A DNA stretch of 64,000 nt from contig NZ_MCGQ01000006.1 in NCBI RefSeq assembly GCF_002242805.1, positions 31,745 to 95,744 of the forward strand, read 5' to 3'. Below the pieces are notes generated by a model. That model ran no database searches, had not been told where the DNA came from, and saw only the letters and a list, made by a program, of their open reading frames with translations. Below, one piece after another: positions 45,485 through 53,039 of the stretch; the first letter of the stretch is position 1; every line of letters begins with the position of its first letter. The translations under genes were made by a program, and so were the position numbers. Source of the stretch: Streptomyces diastatochromogenes (lineage in GTDB: Bacteria > Actinomycetota > Actinomycetes > Streptomycetales > Streptomycetaceae).

Positions 45485-45516
45485 GAGGGGCCCGCCGCAC
45501 GCACGGCGGGCCCCTC
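45485..45516 (+). terminator. Terminator hairpin
   Basis: GAGGGGCCCGCCG paired with CGGCGGGCCCCTC around a 6-nt loop, 24 bp after the oxidoreductase stop. Confidence 0.85.
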
Positions 45517-45591
45517 ATCCACAGGGCTCGGGAGCCCCGGGGCCGAGAAAGGGCTCGGGGCGATTCCGCCGTCGTCGTAAGCGCAGCCCGC

Positions 45592-45633
45592 TTGCGATCA
45601 CTCGCCCAATCCTCTTAACATTATGATCGTAAT
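45592..45633 (+). promoter_or_regulatory. Promoter plus operator, site D (SDR-MFS unit)
   Basis: TTGCGA (45592-45597), 18-bp spacer, TAACAT (45616-45621) running into ATTATGATCGTAAT (45620-45633). Same layout as the promoters at 29711 and 57245. Confidence 0.68.
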
Positions 45634-45665
45634 TCAATAGCCTCCCCACTCCCCCAGGAACTCCC

Positions 45666-46364
45666 ATGGACCTCTCCACCAGCACCGCCCTCGTCACCGG
45701 CGCCAACCGGGGCTTCGGCCGGGCGCTCGCCGCCGAACTGCTCGCCCGCGGCGCCACCGTCTACGCCGGCGCCCGCAATCCGGACCAGGTCGATCTGCCC
45801 GGAGCCAAGCCGATCGCTCTCGACATCACGGACCCCGCCTCCGTCGCGGCCGCCGCCGCGGCCACCGGCGATGTGACCGTCCTGATCAACAACGCGGGAT
45901 CGAACACCGGCGCCGACCTGCTCGCGGCCGACCCGGCCGACATCCGCCGGGAGATGGACACCCACTACTTCGGGACCCTCTCGGTGGTCCGGGGCTTCGC
46001 GCCCCAGATCGCCGAATGCGGCGGCGGGGTGATCCTGAATGTCCTGTCCGGTCTGTCGTGGGTCAGCTTCCCGGAAATCGGCGCCTACTGCGCCGCCAAG
46101 TCCGCCGAGTGGTCGCTCACCAACGCCCTGCGCGTGCAGCTCGCCGACCGGGGCATCCGGGTGGCCGGACTGCACGTCGGCTACATGGACACCGACATGG
46201 TCCGGGACATCGACGCGGCCAAGTCCGACCCGGCCGACATCGCCCGGATCGCCGTCGACGGCATCGCCGACGGCGCCTACGAGATCCTCGCGGACAACGC
46301 GGCCCGCCAGGCGAAGGCCGCACTGTCCGGCGACCTCTCGGTGCTCTACCCCCAGCTCCCTTGA
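45666..46364 (+). CDS. Short-chain dehydrogenase/reductase (SDR)
   Basis: SDR (232 aa): ALVTGANRGFGRALAAELLARG, VLINNAGSNTGADLL, Ser in NVLSGLSWVSFPEIGAYCAAKSAEWS (Tyr-x3-Lys). The Asn-Arg-Gly-Phe cofactor loop is typical of a group that often neighbours TetR repressors and MFS pumps. Forms a two-gene unit with the exporter at 46430 (65-nt gap), under the shared -10/operator motif. Confidence 0.92.
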   Translation: MDLSTSTALVTGANRGFGRALAAELLARGATVYAGARNPDQVDLPGAKPIALDITDPASVAAAAAATGDVTVLINNAGSNTGADLLAADPADIRREMDTHYFGTLSVVRGFAPQIAECGGGVILNVLSGLSWVSFPEIGAYCAAKSAEWSLTNALRVQLADRGIRVAGLHVGYMDTDMVRDIDAAKSDPADIARIAVDGIADGAYEILADNAARQAKAALSGDLSVLYPQLP

Positions 46365-46429
46365 GAGCAGGCCGCTCAGATACCCCCACCCACGGGCCCA
46401 CCGCACAGTACGTCCAGCAAGGGAACGTC

Positions 46430-47869
46430 ATGACAGAGCACCGTAGACAACCGAGTCGGTCCGGCAGCGCCGTCTGGGCCATCGTCATCACCAGCATCGC
46501 CGGATTCATCACCGCACTCGACAACCTGATCGTCACCACCGCCCTGCCCTCCATCCGCAAGGACCTCGGCGGCGGCCTCGAAGACCTCGAATGGACGGTG
46601 AGCGCCTACACCCTCACCTTCGCGGTCCTGCTCATGTTCGGCGCCTCCCTGGGCGACCGCTTCGGCCGCCGCAGGCTGTTCGCCATCGGACTCGCGATCT
46701 TCACCGGCGCCTCGGCCGCCGCCGCCCTCGCCCCCGGGATGAGCGAGCTGATCACCGCCCGTGCGGCGCAGGGTGTCGGGGCCGCGATCGTGACGCCGCT
46801 TACGCTCACCCTGCTGTCGGCCGCCGTCCCGGCCGAGCGGCGCGGCGCGGCCTTCGGTATCTGGGGCGCGGCCAGCGGCATAGCCGTCGCCACCGGACCG
46901 CTCATCGGCGGCATGCTCACCCAGCACCTTTCCTGGCAGTGGATCTTCTGGGTGAACGTCCCGATCGGCCTGGCGCTGATCCCGCTCGCCCTGCTCCGGC
47001 TGGACGAGAGCCACGGCCCGCACCCAAGCCTGGACCTGGTGGGCACGGTCCTGGTCAGCGGCGGCCTGTTCGGCATCGTCTACGCCCTGGTGCGCGGCAA
47101 CGCCGACGGCTGGACCAGCACCCCGGTTCTGGGCGGCTTCTTCGCGGGTACAGCCCTGCTCATCGGCTTCGTCCTGTACGAGCTGCGCGCCGAGCACCCG
47201 ATGCTGCCGATGCGTCTCTTCCGACACCGTTCGTTCAGCACAATCAACGTCGCCAGCCTGCTGATGTTCCTGGGGATGTTCGGGGCGATCTTCCTACTCA
47301 GCCAGTACCTGCAGACCGTCGGCGGCTACTCGCCGATGCAGGCCGGCGTACGGATGCTGCCCTGGACTGCCATGCCCATGATCGCCGGGCCGCTGGCCGG
47401 GGTGCTCTCCGACCGCATCGGCGGCGGTCCGGTCGTCGCAGTGGGCATGGCTCTGAACGCCGTGGGCCTCGGGCTGTGGGCGCTGGCCGTCGAACCGCAG
47501 GTGACCTACACCCACCTGCTGCCCGCGCTGATCGTCTGCGGTATCGGCATGGGCATGTTCTTCGCGCCCAGTGCGAACCTCGTCATGAGCACGGTCCGCC
47601 CGGAGGAGCAGGGCATCGCCTCCGGCGCGAACAACGCGATCCGCGAGGTCGGCGGCGCCATCGGCGTCGCGTCGCTGGCAGCGGTCTTCTCCGCCCAGGG
47701 CGGCTACGGCTCCGCCTCGCTGTTCGTGGACGGGCTGGTCCCGGCGCTGTGGGTCGGGGCGGGTGCGGTCGCCGTCGCGGCGGCCCTGGCGTTCCTGATG
47801 CCCCGGCGACACGAGGCCCACGGCCCGGCTGCCGGACTCGCCACTGAGGACGCGCCGGTCGCGGCCTGA
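46430..47869 (+). CDS. MFS drug efflux transporter, DHA2 (EmrB/QacA) family, 14 TM
   Basis: Proton-driven exporter (479 aa) with about 14 membrane segments. AIVITSIAGFITALDNLIVTTA (motif D1, Leu-Asp), GASLGDRFGRRRLFAIG (motif A), AARAAQGVGAAIVTPL (motif B), GIWGAASGIAVATGPLIGGML (motif C) and WQWIFWVNVPIG are all visible. ATG 46430 after AAGGGAACG. Likely exports a hydrophobic toxic compound; coupling to an SDR and a TetR-type operator suggests detoxification. Confidence 0.93.
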   Translation: MTEHRRQPSRSGSAVWAIVITSIAGFITALDNLIVTTALPSIRKDLGGGLEDLEWTVSAYTLTFAVLLMFGASLGDRFGRRRLFAIGLAIFTGASAAAALAPGMSELITARAAQGVGAAIVTPLTLTLLSAAVPAERRGAAFGIWGAASGIAVATGPLIGGMLTQHLSWQWIFWVNVPIGLALIPLALLRLDESHGPHPSLDLVGTVLVSGGLFGIVYALVRGNADGWTSTPVLGGFFAGTALLIGFVLYELRAEHPMLPMRLFRHRSFSTINVASLLMFLGMFGAIFLLSQYLQTVGGYSPMQAGVRMLPWTAMPMIAGPLAGVLSDRIGGGPVVAVGMALNAVGLGLWALAVEPQVTYTHLLPALIVCGIGMGMFFAPSANLVMSTVRPEEQGIASGANNAIREVGGAIGVASLAAVFSAQGGYGSASLFVDGLVPALWVGAGAVAVAAALAFLMPRRHEAHGPAAGLATEDAPVAA

Positions 47870-47959
47870 GGCAGACAGACCGACGGGTGGCCCGGCCGAT
47901 TGCGACTGGAGCCGCCCTTCGGCGTGTCCTGCCCCCGGCTCAATTGCCCCACGGGAGCG

Positions 47960-48832
47960 TCACTGATCCTCGCCCGACGCCAGGAAAGCCCGCAGATGCG
48001 CCAGCAGGGCCTCCGGCTGCTCCTCGGGGATGAAGTGACCGCACTCCGGGATCTCGGCACCCGTGACGTCGTCCGCGTACGCACGCCAGATCTCCAGCGC
48101 GGGCAGGCGAGACGGCAGTCCCACGGAACCCCACAGCGCCAGCACCGGCATGGTGAGGCGGCGGCCCTCGGCCGCGTCGACGTCGTCGAGTTCGATGTCC
48201 TGCTCCATGGCCCGGTAGTCGTCGAAGCTCGCCCGCATGGCACCGGGACGGGAGAACGCACGGACATAGGCGTCGACCGTGTCGGGTGTCAGTCCATGCC
48301 GGTTGTAGGTCCACCGCTCGAAGAAGTACTCCAGGTACCCGCGGATGTCGTGGCCCACGAGCCGCTCGGGCAGATCGGGCTGCATCTGGAACAGCCAGTG
48401 CCAGTACCCGGAGGCGAGCGAGGTGTCCAGGCGGCGGAACATCTCCCGAGTGGGCACGATGTCGAGCACGGCCAGCCGCTCCACCTGGCCCGGACGGTCC
48501 AGTGCCCAGCGGTGCCCCACACGGGCACCGCGATCGTGACCCACGACCATGGCCTTCTCGAAGCCCAGCGCTTCGACCAGGCCGGCCATGTCGGCGGCCA
48601 TCCGCCGCTTGTCGTACCCGGTCGTGGGCTTGTCGCTCCGGCCGTACCCGCGGAGGTCGGGCGCGACCACGGTGTGGCCGGCGGCGAGCTCCGGCAGCAC
48701 CTCCCGCCAGCACAGAGAGGTCTGCGGCCAGCCGTGGAGCAGGACGACCAGTGGGCCGGATCCCGCCCGGACGTAGTGCAGGCGGACCCCGTCGACCTGC
48801 GTCACCCCGGTCGTCACCGTCGGCTGTCCCAT
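47960..48832 (-). CDS. Alpha/beta hydrolase, epoxide hydrolase/fluoroacetate dehalogenase-like
   Basis: Alpha/beta hydrolase (290 aa) with VLLHGWPQTSLCWREVLP (HGWP oxyanion motif), DLRGYGRSDKP, the Asp nucleophile in VVGHDRGARVGHRWALD, the cap domain with ERWTYNRHGL, and PECGHFIPEEQP (His). The GHDRGAR-Arg context is that of fluoroacetate dehalogenases and some epoxide hydrolases. ATG 48832 with GAGGAGGAG. Divergent from the CGNR regulator, with an inverted repeat between. Confidence 0.92.
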   Translation of the reverse strand: MGQPTVTTGVTQVDGVRLHYVRAGSGPLVVLLHGWPQTSLCWREVLPELAAGHTVVAPDLRGYGRSDKPTTGYDKRRMAADMAGLVEALGFEKAMVVGHDRGARVGHRWALDRPGQVERLAVLDIVPTREMFRRLDTSLASGYWHWLFQMQPDLPERLVGHDIRGYLEYFFERWTYNRHGLTPDTVDAYVRAFSRPGAMRASFDDYRAMEQDIELDDVDAAEGRRLTMPVLALWGSVGLPSRLPALEIWRAYADDVTGAEIPECGHFIPEEQPEALLAHLRAFLASGEDQ

Positions 48833-48857
48833 GAACACTCCTCCTCGGCATCGACCA

Positions 48858-48883
48858 GCTAACCGTCTTAGATGGTTAAGCTA
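48858..48883. promoter_or_regulatory. Inverted repeat between hydrolase and CGNR gene
   Basis: AGCTAACC...GGTTAAGCT, imperfect arms around GTCTTAGAT. Likely operator of the divergent pair, probably bound by the CGNR protein. Confidence 0.45.
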
Positions 48884-48885
48884 AC

Positions 48886-49536
48886 GTGCAGAATGGAGGC
48901 GTGGCAACGGACGACTTGTGGGTCTGGGACGGCGGGCGGATCTGCCTGGACTTCGTCAACACGCTGCGCTTCCGGTGGCGCACCACGCCGGAGGAGACGC
49001 TCCGGAATCCGGGCGACCTGTCACGCTGGCTTCAGGAGGCAGGCCTGCTCACGTCGGGTGTCACCGCCATGGATCCCGCCGCTACGGCCGTTCTGGCGTC
49101 GGGCCTACGCCTGCGCGAAGCACTCGACCGAGCCGTACTGGCGGTAGCCGACGGCCTACTGCCGGCTCCGGGCGACGTCACGCTGCTGAACCGCTCTGCG
49201 GCGGCGGCCCCTCGGCCCGCCCTGCAGCTGGCCGTAAGGGACGGGCGCCTGGAGCCTGCCGGTACCGTGAACCGGGCCTGCGACCCCACAGCCTCACTGG
49301 CGCTGATCGCCCAGGATGCCGTCGATCTTGTGCTGTCCGCCGAGATCCGGCGGGTACGCATCTGCGGCGCGGAGCGCTGTGCCCTGCGCTTCGTGGACCG
49401 TTCGCCCGCCCGCAATCGCCGCTGGTGCTCCATGTCCCGCTGCGGCAACCGCACCAAGGTCCGCCTCCACCAGGCCAGAGCACGGGGCGCAGGACCCCGC
49501 TCGGACGCACGGAACGGGTGCGCACCGGAAAACTGA
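48886..49536 (+). CDS. CGNR zinc-finger transcription factor
   Basis: 216-aa ABATE-domain protein with a C-terminal CGNR zinc finger: RICGAERCALRFVDRSPARN, then WCSMSRCGNRTKV, giving four Cys ligands. The N-terminal ABATE domain (WDGGRICLDFVNTL) is a presumed stress/ligand sensor. GTG 48886 is taken as start; GTG 48901 is an alternative. The C-terminal tail (ARARGAGPRSDARNGCAPEN) is longer than usual. Probably regulates the divergent hydrolase. Confidence 0.9.
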   Translation: MQNGGVATDDLWVWDGGRICLDFVNTLRFRWRTTPEETLRNPGDLSRWLQEAGLLTSGVTAMDPAATAVLASGLRLREALDRAVLAVADGLLPAPGDVTLLNRSAAAAPRPALQLAVRDGRLEPAGTVNRACDPTASLALIAQDAVDLVLSAEIRRVRICGAERCALRFVDRSPARNRRWCSMSRCGNRTKVRLHQARARGAGPRSDARNGCAPEN

Positions 49537-49567
49537 ACGCGCCACCGGTGCGGTCACTTCCCGCCGT

Positions 49568-50083
49568 TCACCCCACGAGCTTCAGGCGGAACGCGGGGCC
49601 GGGAACGCTCTCGACGTCTTCGGCCTGTACGGCATGACCTTCTCCGCAGCGGATCTGGACGCCGACGGGTGCGCCGCACTCGCGATGCCGCGCCAGTACG
49701 GCCGGCCCCTCGGGGTCGGCAGCGTGCCGATCCCCCCACTGCAGAAGCCCCATCACCGCCGGCACCAGATCCATGCCCTTGGGGGTGATCACGTATTTCG
49801 GGCGACTGCGGGAACCGGGCTCCTGGTAGCTCTCGGTGGCGAGGATCCCCTCGGCCACGAGCATCCGGAGCCGCGCCGCGAGAAGGTTGCGGGGGCAGCC
49901 CAGGACGCGTTCGAAGTCACCGAAGCGGGACGAGCCGTACCAGACCTCACGCAGGATCAGGATCGTCCACTTCTCGCCCACGATCTCAAGGGTCCGGGCG
50001 ATCGAGCAGTTCGACGTGTCCCGGTCGAGGCGGAGGTCCGCGCCGGTGTCCTTGGCAAGTTCGGTCCACGCAGTCATGGGCAT
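49568..50083 (-). CDS. HxlR-family winged-helix regulator
   Basis: HxlR regulator (171 aa): NCSIARTLEIVGEKWTILIL with the sensor-type Cys, GSSRFGDFERVLGCPRNLLAARL (recognition helix), YQEPGSRSRPKYVITPKGMD (wing) and a C-terminal HRECGAPVGVQIRCGEGH, an extra Cys-containing tail found in one HxlR subgroup. The HxlR encoded at 59199 has the same tail type. ATG 50083 (or 50077). The element GTTTACTTTTCGATACTTAG lies 19 bp upstream and recurs before the PrpE-like gene. Confidence 0.9.
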   Translation of the reverse strand: MPMTAWTELAKDTGADLRLDRDTSNCSIARTLEIVGEKWTILILREVWYGSSRFGDFERVLGCPRNLLAARLRMLVAEGILATESYQEPGSRSRPKYVITPKGMDLVPAVMGLLQWGDRHAADPEGPAVLARHRECGAPVGVQIRCGEGHAVQAEDVESVPGPAFRLKLVG

Positions 50084-50101
50084 GATTCTAACGCGATCTG
50101 A

Positions 50102-50121
50102 GTTTACTTTTCGATACTTAG
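50102..50121. promoter_or_regulatory. HxlR binding element, copy 1
   Basis: GTTTACTTTTCGATACTTAG, containing a direct TACTT repeat. 17 of 20 bases agree with 52654-52673. Located just upstream of the HxlR gene. Confidence 0.6.
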
Positions 50122-50565
50122 AAGCGGGTCCATCCATCCACTGCCGCACGTCGGCACCAGACCGGCCTCGCACGTCGGCACCCCGCCACAACAGTGACGT
50201 ATCCCACACGTCTCACAGGCTGTTGACAGCTCGTCACAAGTTCCGTGATCCTCCTGATCTCAGCAGGGCGCATCACGGCACAAGAGGCCGGTGAGTGCGC
50301 ACCTGCTTTCGCGAGGTCCTGTCGGGACTCCGCCATCCCGACCTCTGGTTCTTCCGCTCCTTCGCCGACCGCCCGGCACAGCACCCTGTGCGCCGAACGG
50401 CGACGGACGCGAGCGCCGCGCCCTGTACCGCGCGCCGCACTTCGGCCGGGACGCCCGCCTTGCCTCTTCTCGCCGCCGCCATGCGACTGCCCGGCACTCC
50501 CCCACCATCTCGATCCCGGAAGGCCGCGTGCCGCGCGGTCGTCCACCCCACCGCTTGGAGGTTCC
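50122..50565. other. Gap upstream of the DUF485 gene
   Basis: No recognisable gene in about 440 bp. Presumably holds the promoter of the transport operon; frames on both strands are Arg/Pro-rich noise. GGAGG precedes the GTG at 50566. Confidence 0.4.
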
Positions 50566-50940
50566 GTGCACCCGCCCGTCCCCCCGGCTCCCCCAGGTCA
50601 CCCGCCGGCACCGCGTCACGCCGCAGAGCTGCCCGGCATGGATCGCCTCCGCGAGACCGCACACAGTGCACAGCGCACCTTCCTCGTCGTGAACGCGGTG
50701 CCGTTCTCCGTCGGCATCGCGCTGTCCTGTTTCACCGACGTTCCGGCGGCGACGGTGTCGGGGAACCTCACGCTCGGCATGGTGTGGGGCATCCTGCAGT
50801 GCGCGCTCTTCGTCGCCAGTGCCTGGCTCTACGAAATGCGAAGTACGCGGTCGTCGGATCCCGTCGAGCTGTCCCTGGAGTCGGACGCGCCCCACACGGA
50901 CGCATCGGGGGCCGCCGCCGCCCACAGGACCCGGTGGTGA
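50566..50940 (+). CDS. DUF485 membrane protein
   Basis: Small membrane protein (124 aa) of the DUF485/YjcH type, usually encoded before an ActP-type carboxylate symporter and thought to help it. Two hydrophobic helices (FLVVNAVPFSVGIALSCF and LGMVWGILQCALFVASAWLY) are flanked by a Pro-rich N-terminus and an acidic C-terminus. GTG 50566 is chosen for its GGAGG ribosome site; ATG 50638 just before the conserved part is possible. Ends 4 nt before the symporter start. Confidence 0.78.
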   Translation: MHPPVPPAPPGHPPAPRHAAELPGMDRLRETAHSAQRTFLVVNAVPFSVGIALSCFTDVPAATVSGNLTLGMVWGILQCALFVASAWLYEMRSTRSSDPVELSLESDAPHTDASGAAAAHRTRW

Positions 50941-50944
50941 AGCG

Positions 50945-52606
50945 GTGACCACGGACATCCTGAGCTCGGGTGTACTCGACCCCATCGGTCCGGACGCAAG
51001 ACGCCCCGTGATCATCGCCTTCCTGGTCTTCATCGGCGTGTCCCTGCTCTGGGTCTTCACCCTCGCCACCGCGGACGAGGTCGATCCCGAGAAGCTCTAC
51101 GTCGCCGACCGTTCCCTCTCCCCCGCCTTCAACGGATGGGCCATGGCCGGCGAGCAGATCTCGGTCGTCACCCTGTTGACGGTCTCCGGCGGAATCGCCC
51201 TGTTCGGTTACGACGGGTTCACGTACGCCCTCGACGGTCTGATCACCCTTGGTGTGCTGCTGCTCCTCGGGCAGAAGATCCGCAACAGCGGCCACTACAC
51301 GCTCGGCGGCCTGTTCTCCCTGCGCGCATCGGGATCCGGGCCCAGAATCGCCGCGAGCACGGTGACGCTGGCCATCTCGATCCCTCTCCTCGTCATCCAA
51401 CTGCGTGCCGCCGGGATCAGCGTCGCCCTGCTGATCGGCCTGCCCAACGATGCCACCCAGGTGATATGCACGGTGCTGATGGGCTGCCTCGTCGCCTGCT
51501 TCGCCGCGGTGACGGGGCTGCGAGGCAACAGTTTCATGCACGCCGCCAAGGTTCCGATCACCCTGGCGGTCCTCTTGGTGATGACCCTGCTCGCCCTGAG
51601 CAAGTTCGCGTGGGATCCCGGGGTTCTGCTGTCGGCCGCGGTGAAGAACAGTGTGGCGCCCGATGCCTATCTGAAGCCCGGGCTCTGGCCGTACACAGCG
51701 CGCCTCGGGTCACTCAACACGTTCGGCAATCACGTCGTCTTCATCCTCGGCACGGCCGTGATGCCTCCCATGATCCTGCGGATCGGTGCGTCGCGGACCG
51801 GGCGGGCGGCACGCCGGTCCATGAGCATCGCCACAGGGCTGGGCGGCGTCTTCGTCGCCCTCCTGGTCACCACCGGCTTCGCCGCCGCGGCCGTGGTGGG
51901 TGGCGCCGGCATCGGCACGGTAGACGCCGGCGGGCAGACGGCCCCGATCCTGCTGGCCTCTGACGTGCTCCGCGACGGTTCGACACAACGCGTCGCGCTG
52001 ATCACCCTCATGGCGTGCGTCATCTTCCTCACCGTGCTCACCACCGTGACCGGCGTGACGTTCGCCGCGGCCGTCTCCCTCGCCCACGACGTGCTGGCGC
52101 GAGGCGGGCGCCGCACCGACACCGAAGAGGTGCGGGCACTTCGGGTGGCCGCCATCGTCATGTGCGCGGTGAGCCTGTCCCTGGCGGCCGCCATCCACCG
52201 CTACCCGAACGAGTTCCTGGTCGCTTTCGCGATCAGTGTCGCGGCCTCCTGCGTCTTTCCCACGTTGATCTACTCGTTCTTCTGGCACCGATTCAACCGC
52301 AGAGGACTTCTGTGGTCCGTCTATGGGGGACTACTGCTCTGCGCCCTCCTCACGGTCTTCTCACCCATCGTCTCGGGAACCGAGTTCGCGCTGTGGCCGG
52401 AGGCGAGTTTCGACTGGTACCCGTTCCAGACCCCGGGTCTGGTCTCCGTTCCTGCGGCGTTCGCCTTGGGGTGGCTCGGTAGCATCACCTCGGCCGAGGA
52501 CTCCGGACCCGATTTCCAGCATGTGCAATACCGAGTCCTGACCGGCCGGGAACTCGGGGCCCGGCCCGCCGATCCGCAACGGCGGGACCGCCCGCAACCC
52601 CGGTAA
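50945..52606 (+). CDS. Sodium:solute symporter (ActP/MctC-like monocarboxylate permease)
   Basis: SSS-family transporter (553 aa) with about 13 membrane segments, starting with PVIIAFLVFIGVSLLWVFTL. AGEQISVVTLLTVSGGIALFGYDG and the core TM segments match cation/acetate symporters. The partner DUF485 gene and the downstream PrpE-like synthetase point to uptake of acetate, propionate or a similar short acid. GTG 50945 is taken as start; no strong ribosome site, consistent with coupling to the upstream gene. Confidence 0.9.
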   Translation: MTTDILSSGVLDPIGPDARRPVIIAFLVFIGVSLLWVFTLATADEVDPEKLYVADRSLSPAFNGWAMAGEQISVVTLLTVSGGIALFGYDGFTYALDGLITLGVLLLLGQKIRNSGHYTLGGLFSLRASGSGPRIAASTVTLAISIPLLVIQLRAAGISVALLIGLPNDATQVICTVLMGCLVACFAAVTGLRGNSFMHAAKVPITLAVLLVMTLLALSKFAWDPGVLLSAAVKNSVAPDAYLKPGLWPYTARLGSLNTFGNHVVFILGTAVMPPMILRIGASRTGRAARRSMSIATGLGGVFVALLVTTGFAAAAVVGGAGIGTVDAGGQTAPILLASDVLRDGSTQRVALITLMACVIFLTVLTTVTGVTFAAAVSLAHDVLARGGRRTDTEEVRALRVAAIVMCAVSLSLAAAIHRYPNEFLVAFAISVAASCVFPTLIYSFFWHRFNRRGLLWSVYGGLLLCALLTVFSPIVSGTEFALWPEASFDWYPFQTPGLVSVPAAFALGWLGSITSAEDSGPDFQHVQYRVLTGRELGARPADPQRRDRPQPR

Positions 52607-52653
52607 GACGAAGAGCCCCCGTCGCGTCCAGGGAAGATTCCATCCCCCTCTGG

Positions 52654-52673
52654 GTTTACTTTCAGATACTCAG
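52654..52673. promoter_or_regulatory. HxlR binding element, copy 2
   Basis: GTTTACTTTCAGATACTCAG, near-identical to 50102-50121. It lies 48 bp after the symporter stop and 366 bp before the PrpE-like gene start, so it may govern that gene. Confidence 0.58.
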
Positions 52674-53039
52674 GAAGTAGCGTCCAGACCAGTACACCCA
52701 CCCGGCAGCGTCCGGCGCGGCCGGGCCCGGTACCGACCCGAGCAGGAGCTTCACCATGGCTAGGCCCGGGTACAGCAGTTCACGCGGTTCGTCGTGAGCG
52801 TCGGCGCGAAAGCGGCGAACCCTCGGCCCTGACCTCCCCGATCATCCGCGACACAGACGGCTCCAACCGGATCGGCACTCGGCTCAGCCACCACCTCGGC
52901 AACCGAGCCGAAGACCGGCTCGCCCCGGGCCCTCCTCCTCGTCTCTGCCGGCCGGTATGCGATAGGGGTGTCCCGTACCGCCCTGTTCGCCGCCGCGCCC
53001 CGGAAGCGGCACGACCCCGAAGCCACAAAGGAGTGCGCG
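52674..53039 (+). other. Leader region of the PrpE-like gene
   Basis: The gap from 52607 is 433 bp. A 13-codon frame (52755-52796, MARPGYSSSRGSS) has a good AGGAGC ribosome site and could be a leader peptide, but this is weak. No other gene seen. Confidence 0.3.

Noticed and set aside
52755..52796. 13-codon leader peptide before the PrpE-like gene
   Set aside because: Good ribosome site but no regulatory codon run or attenuator hairpin; too weak to call.
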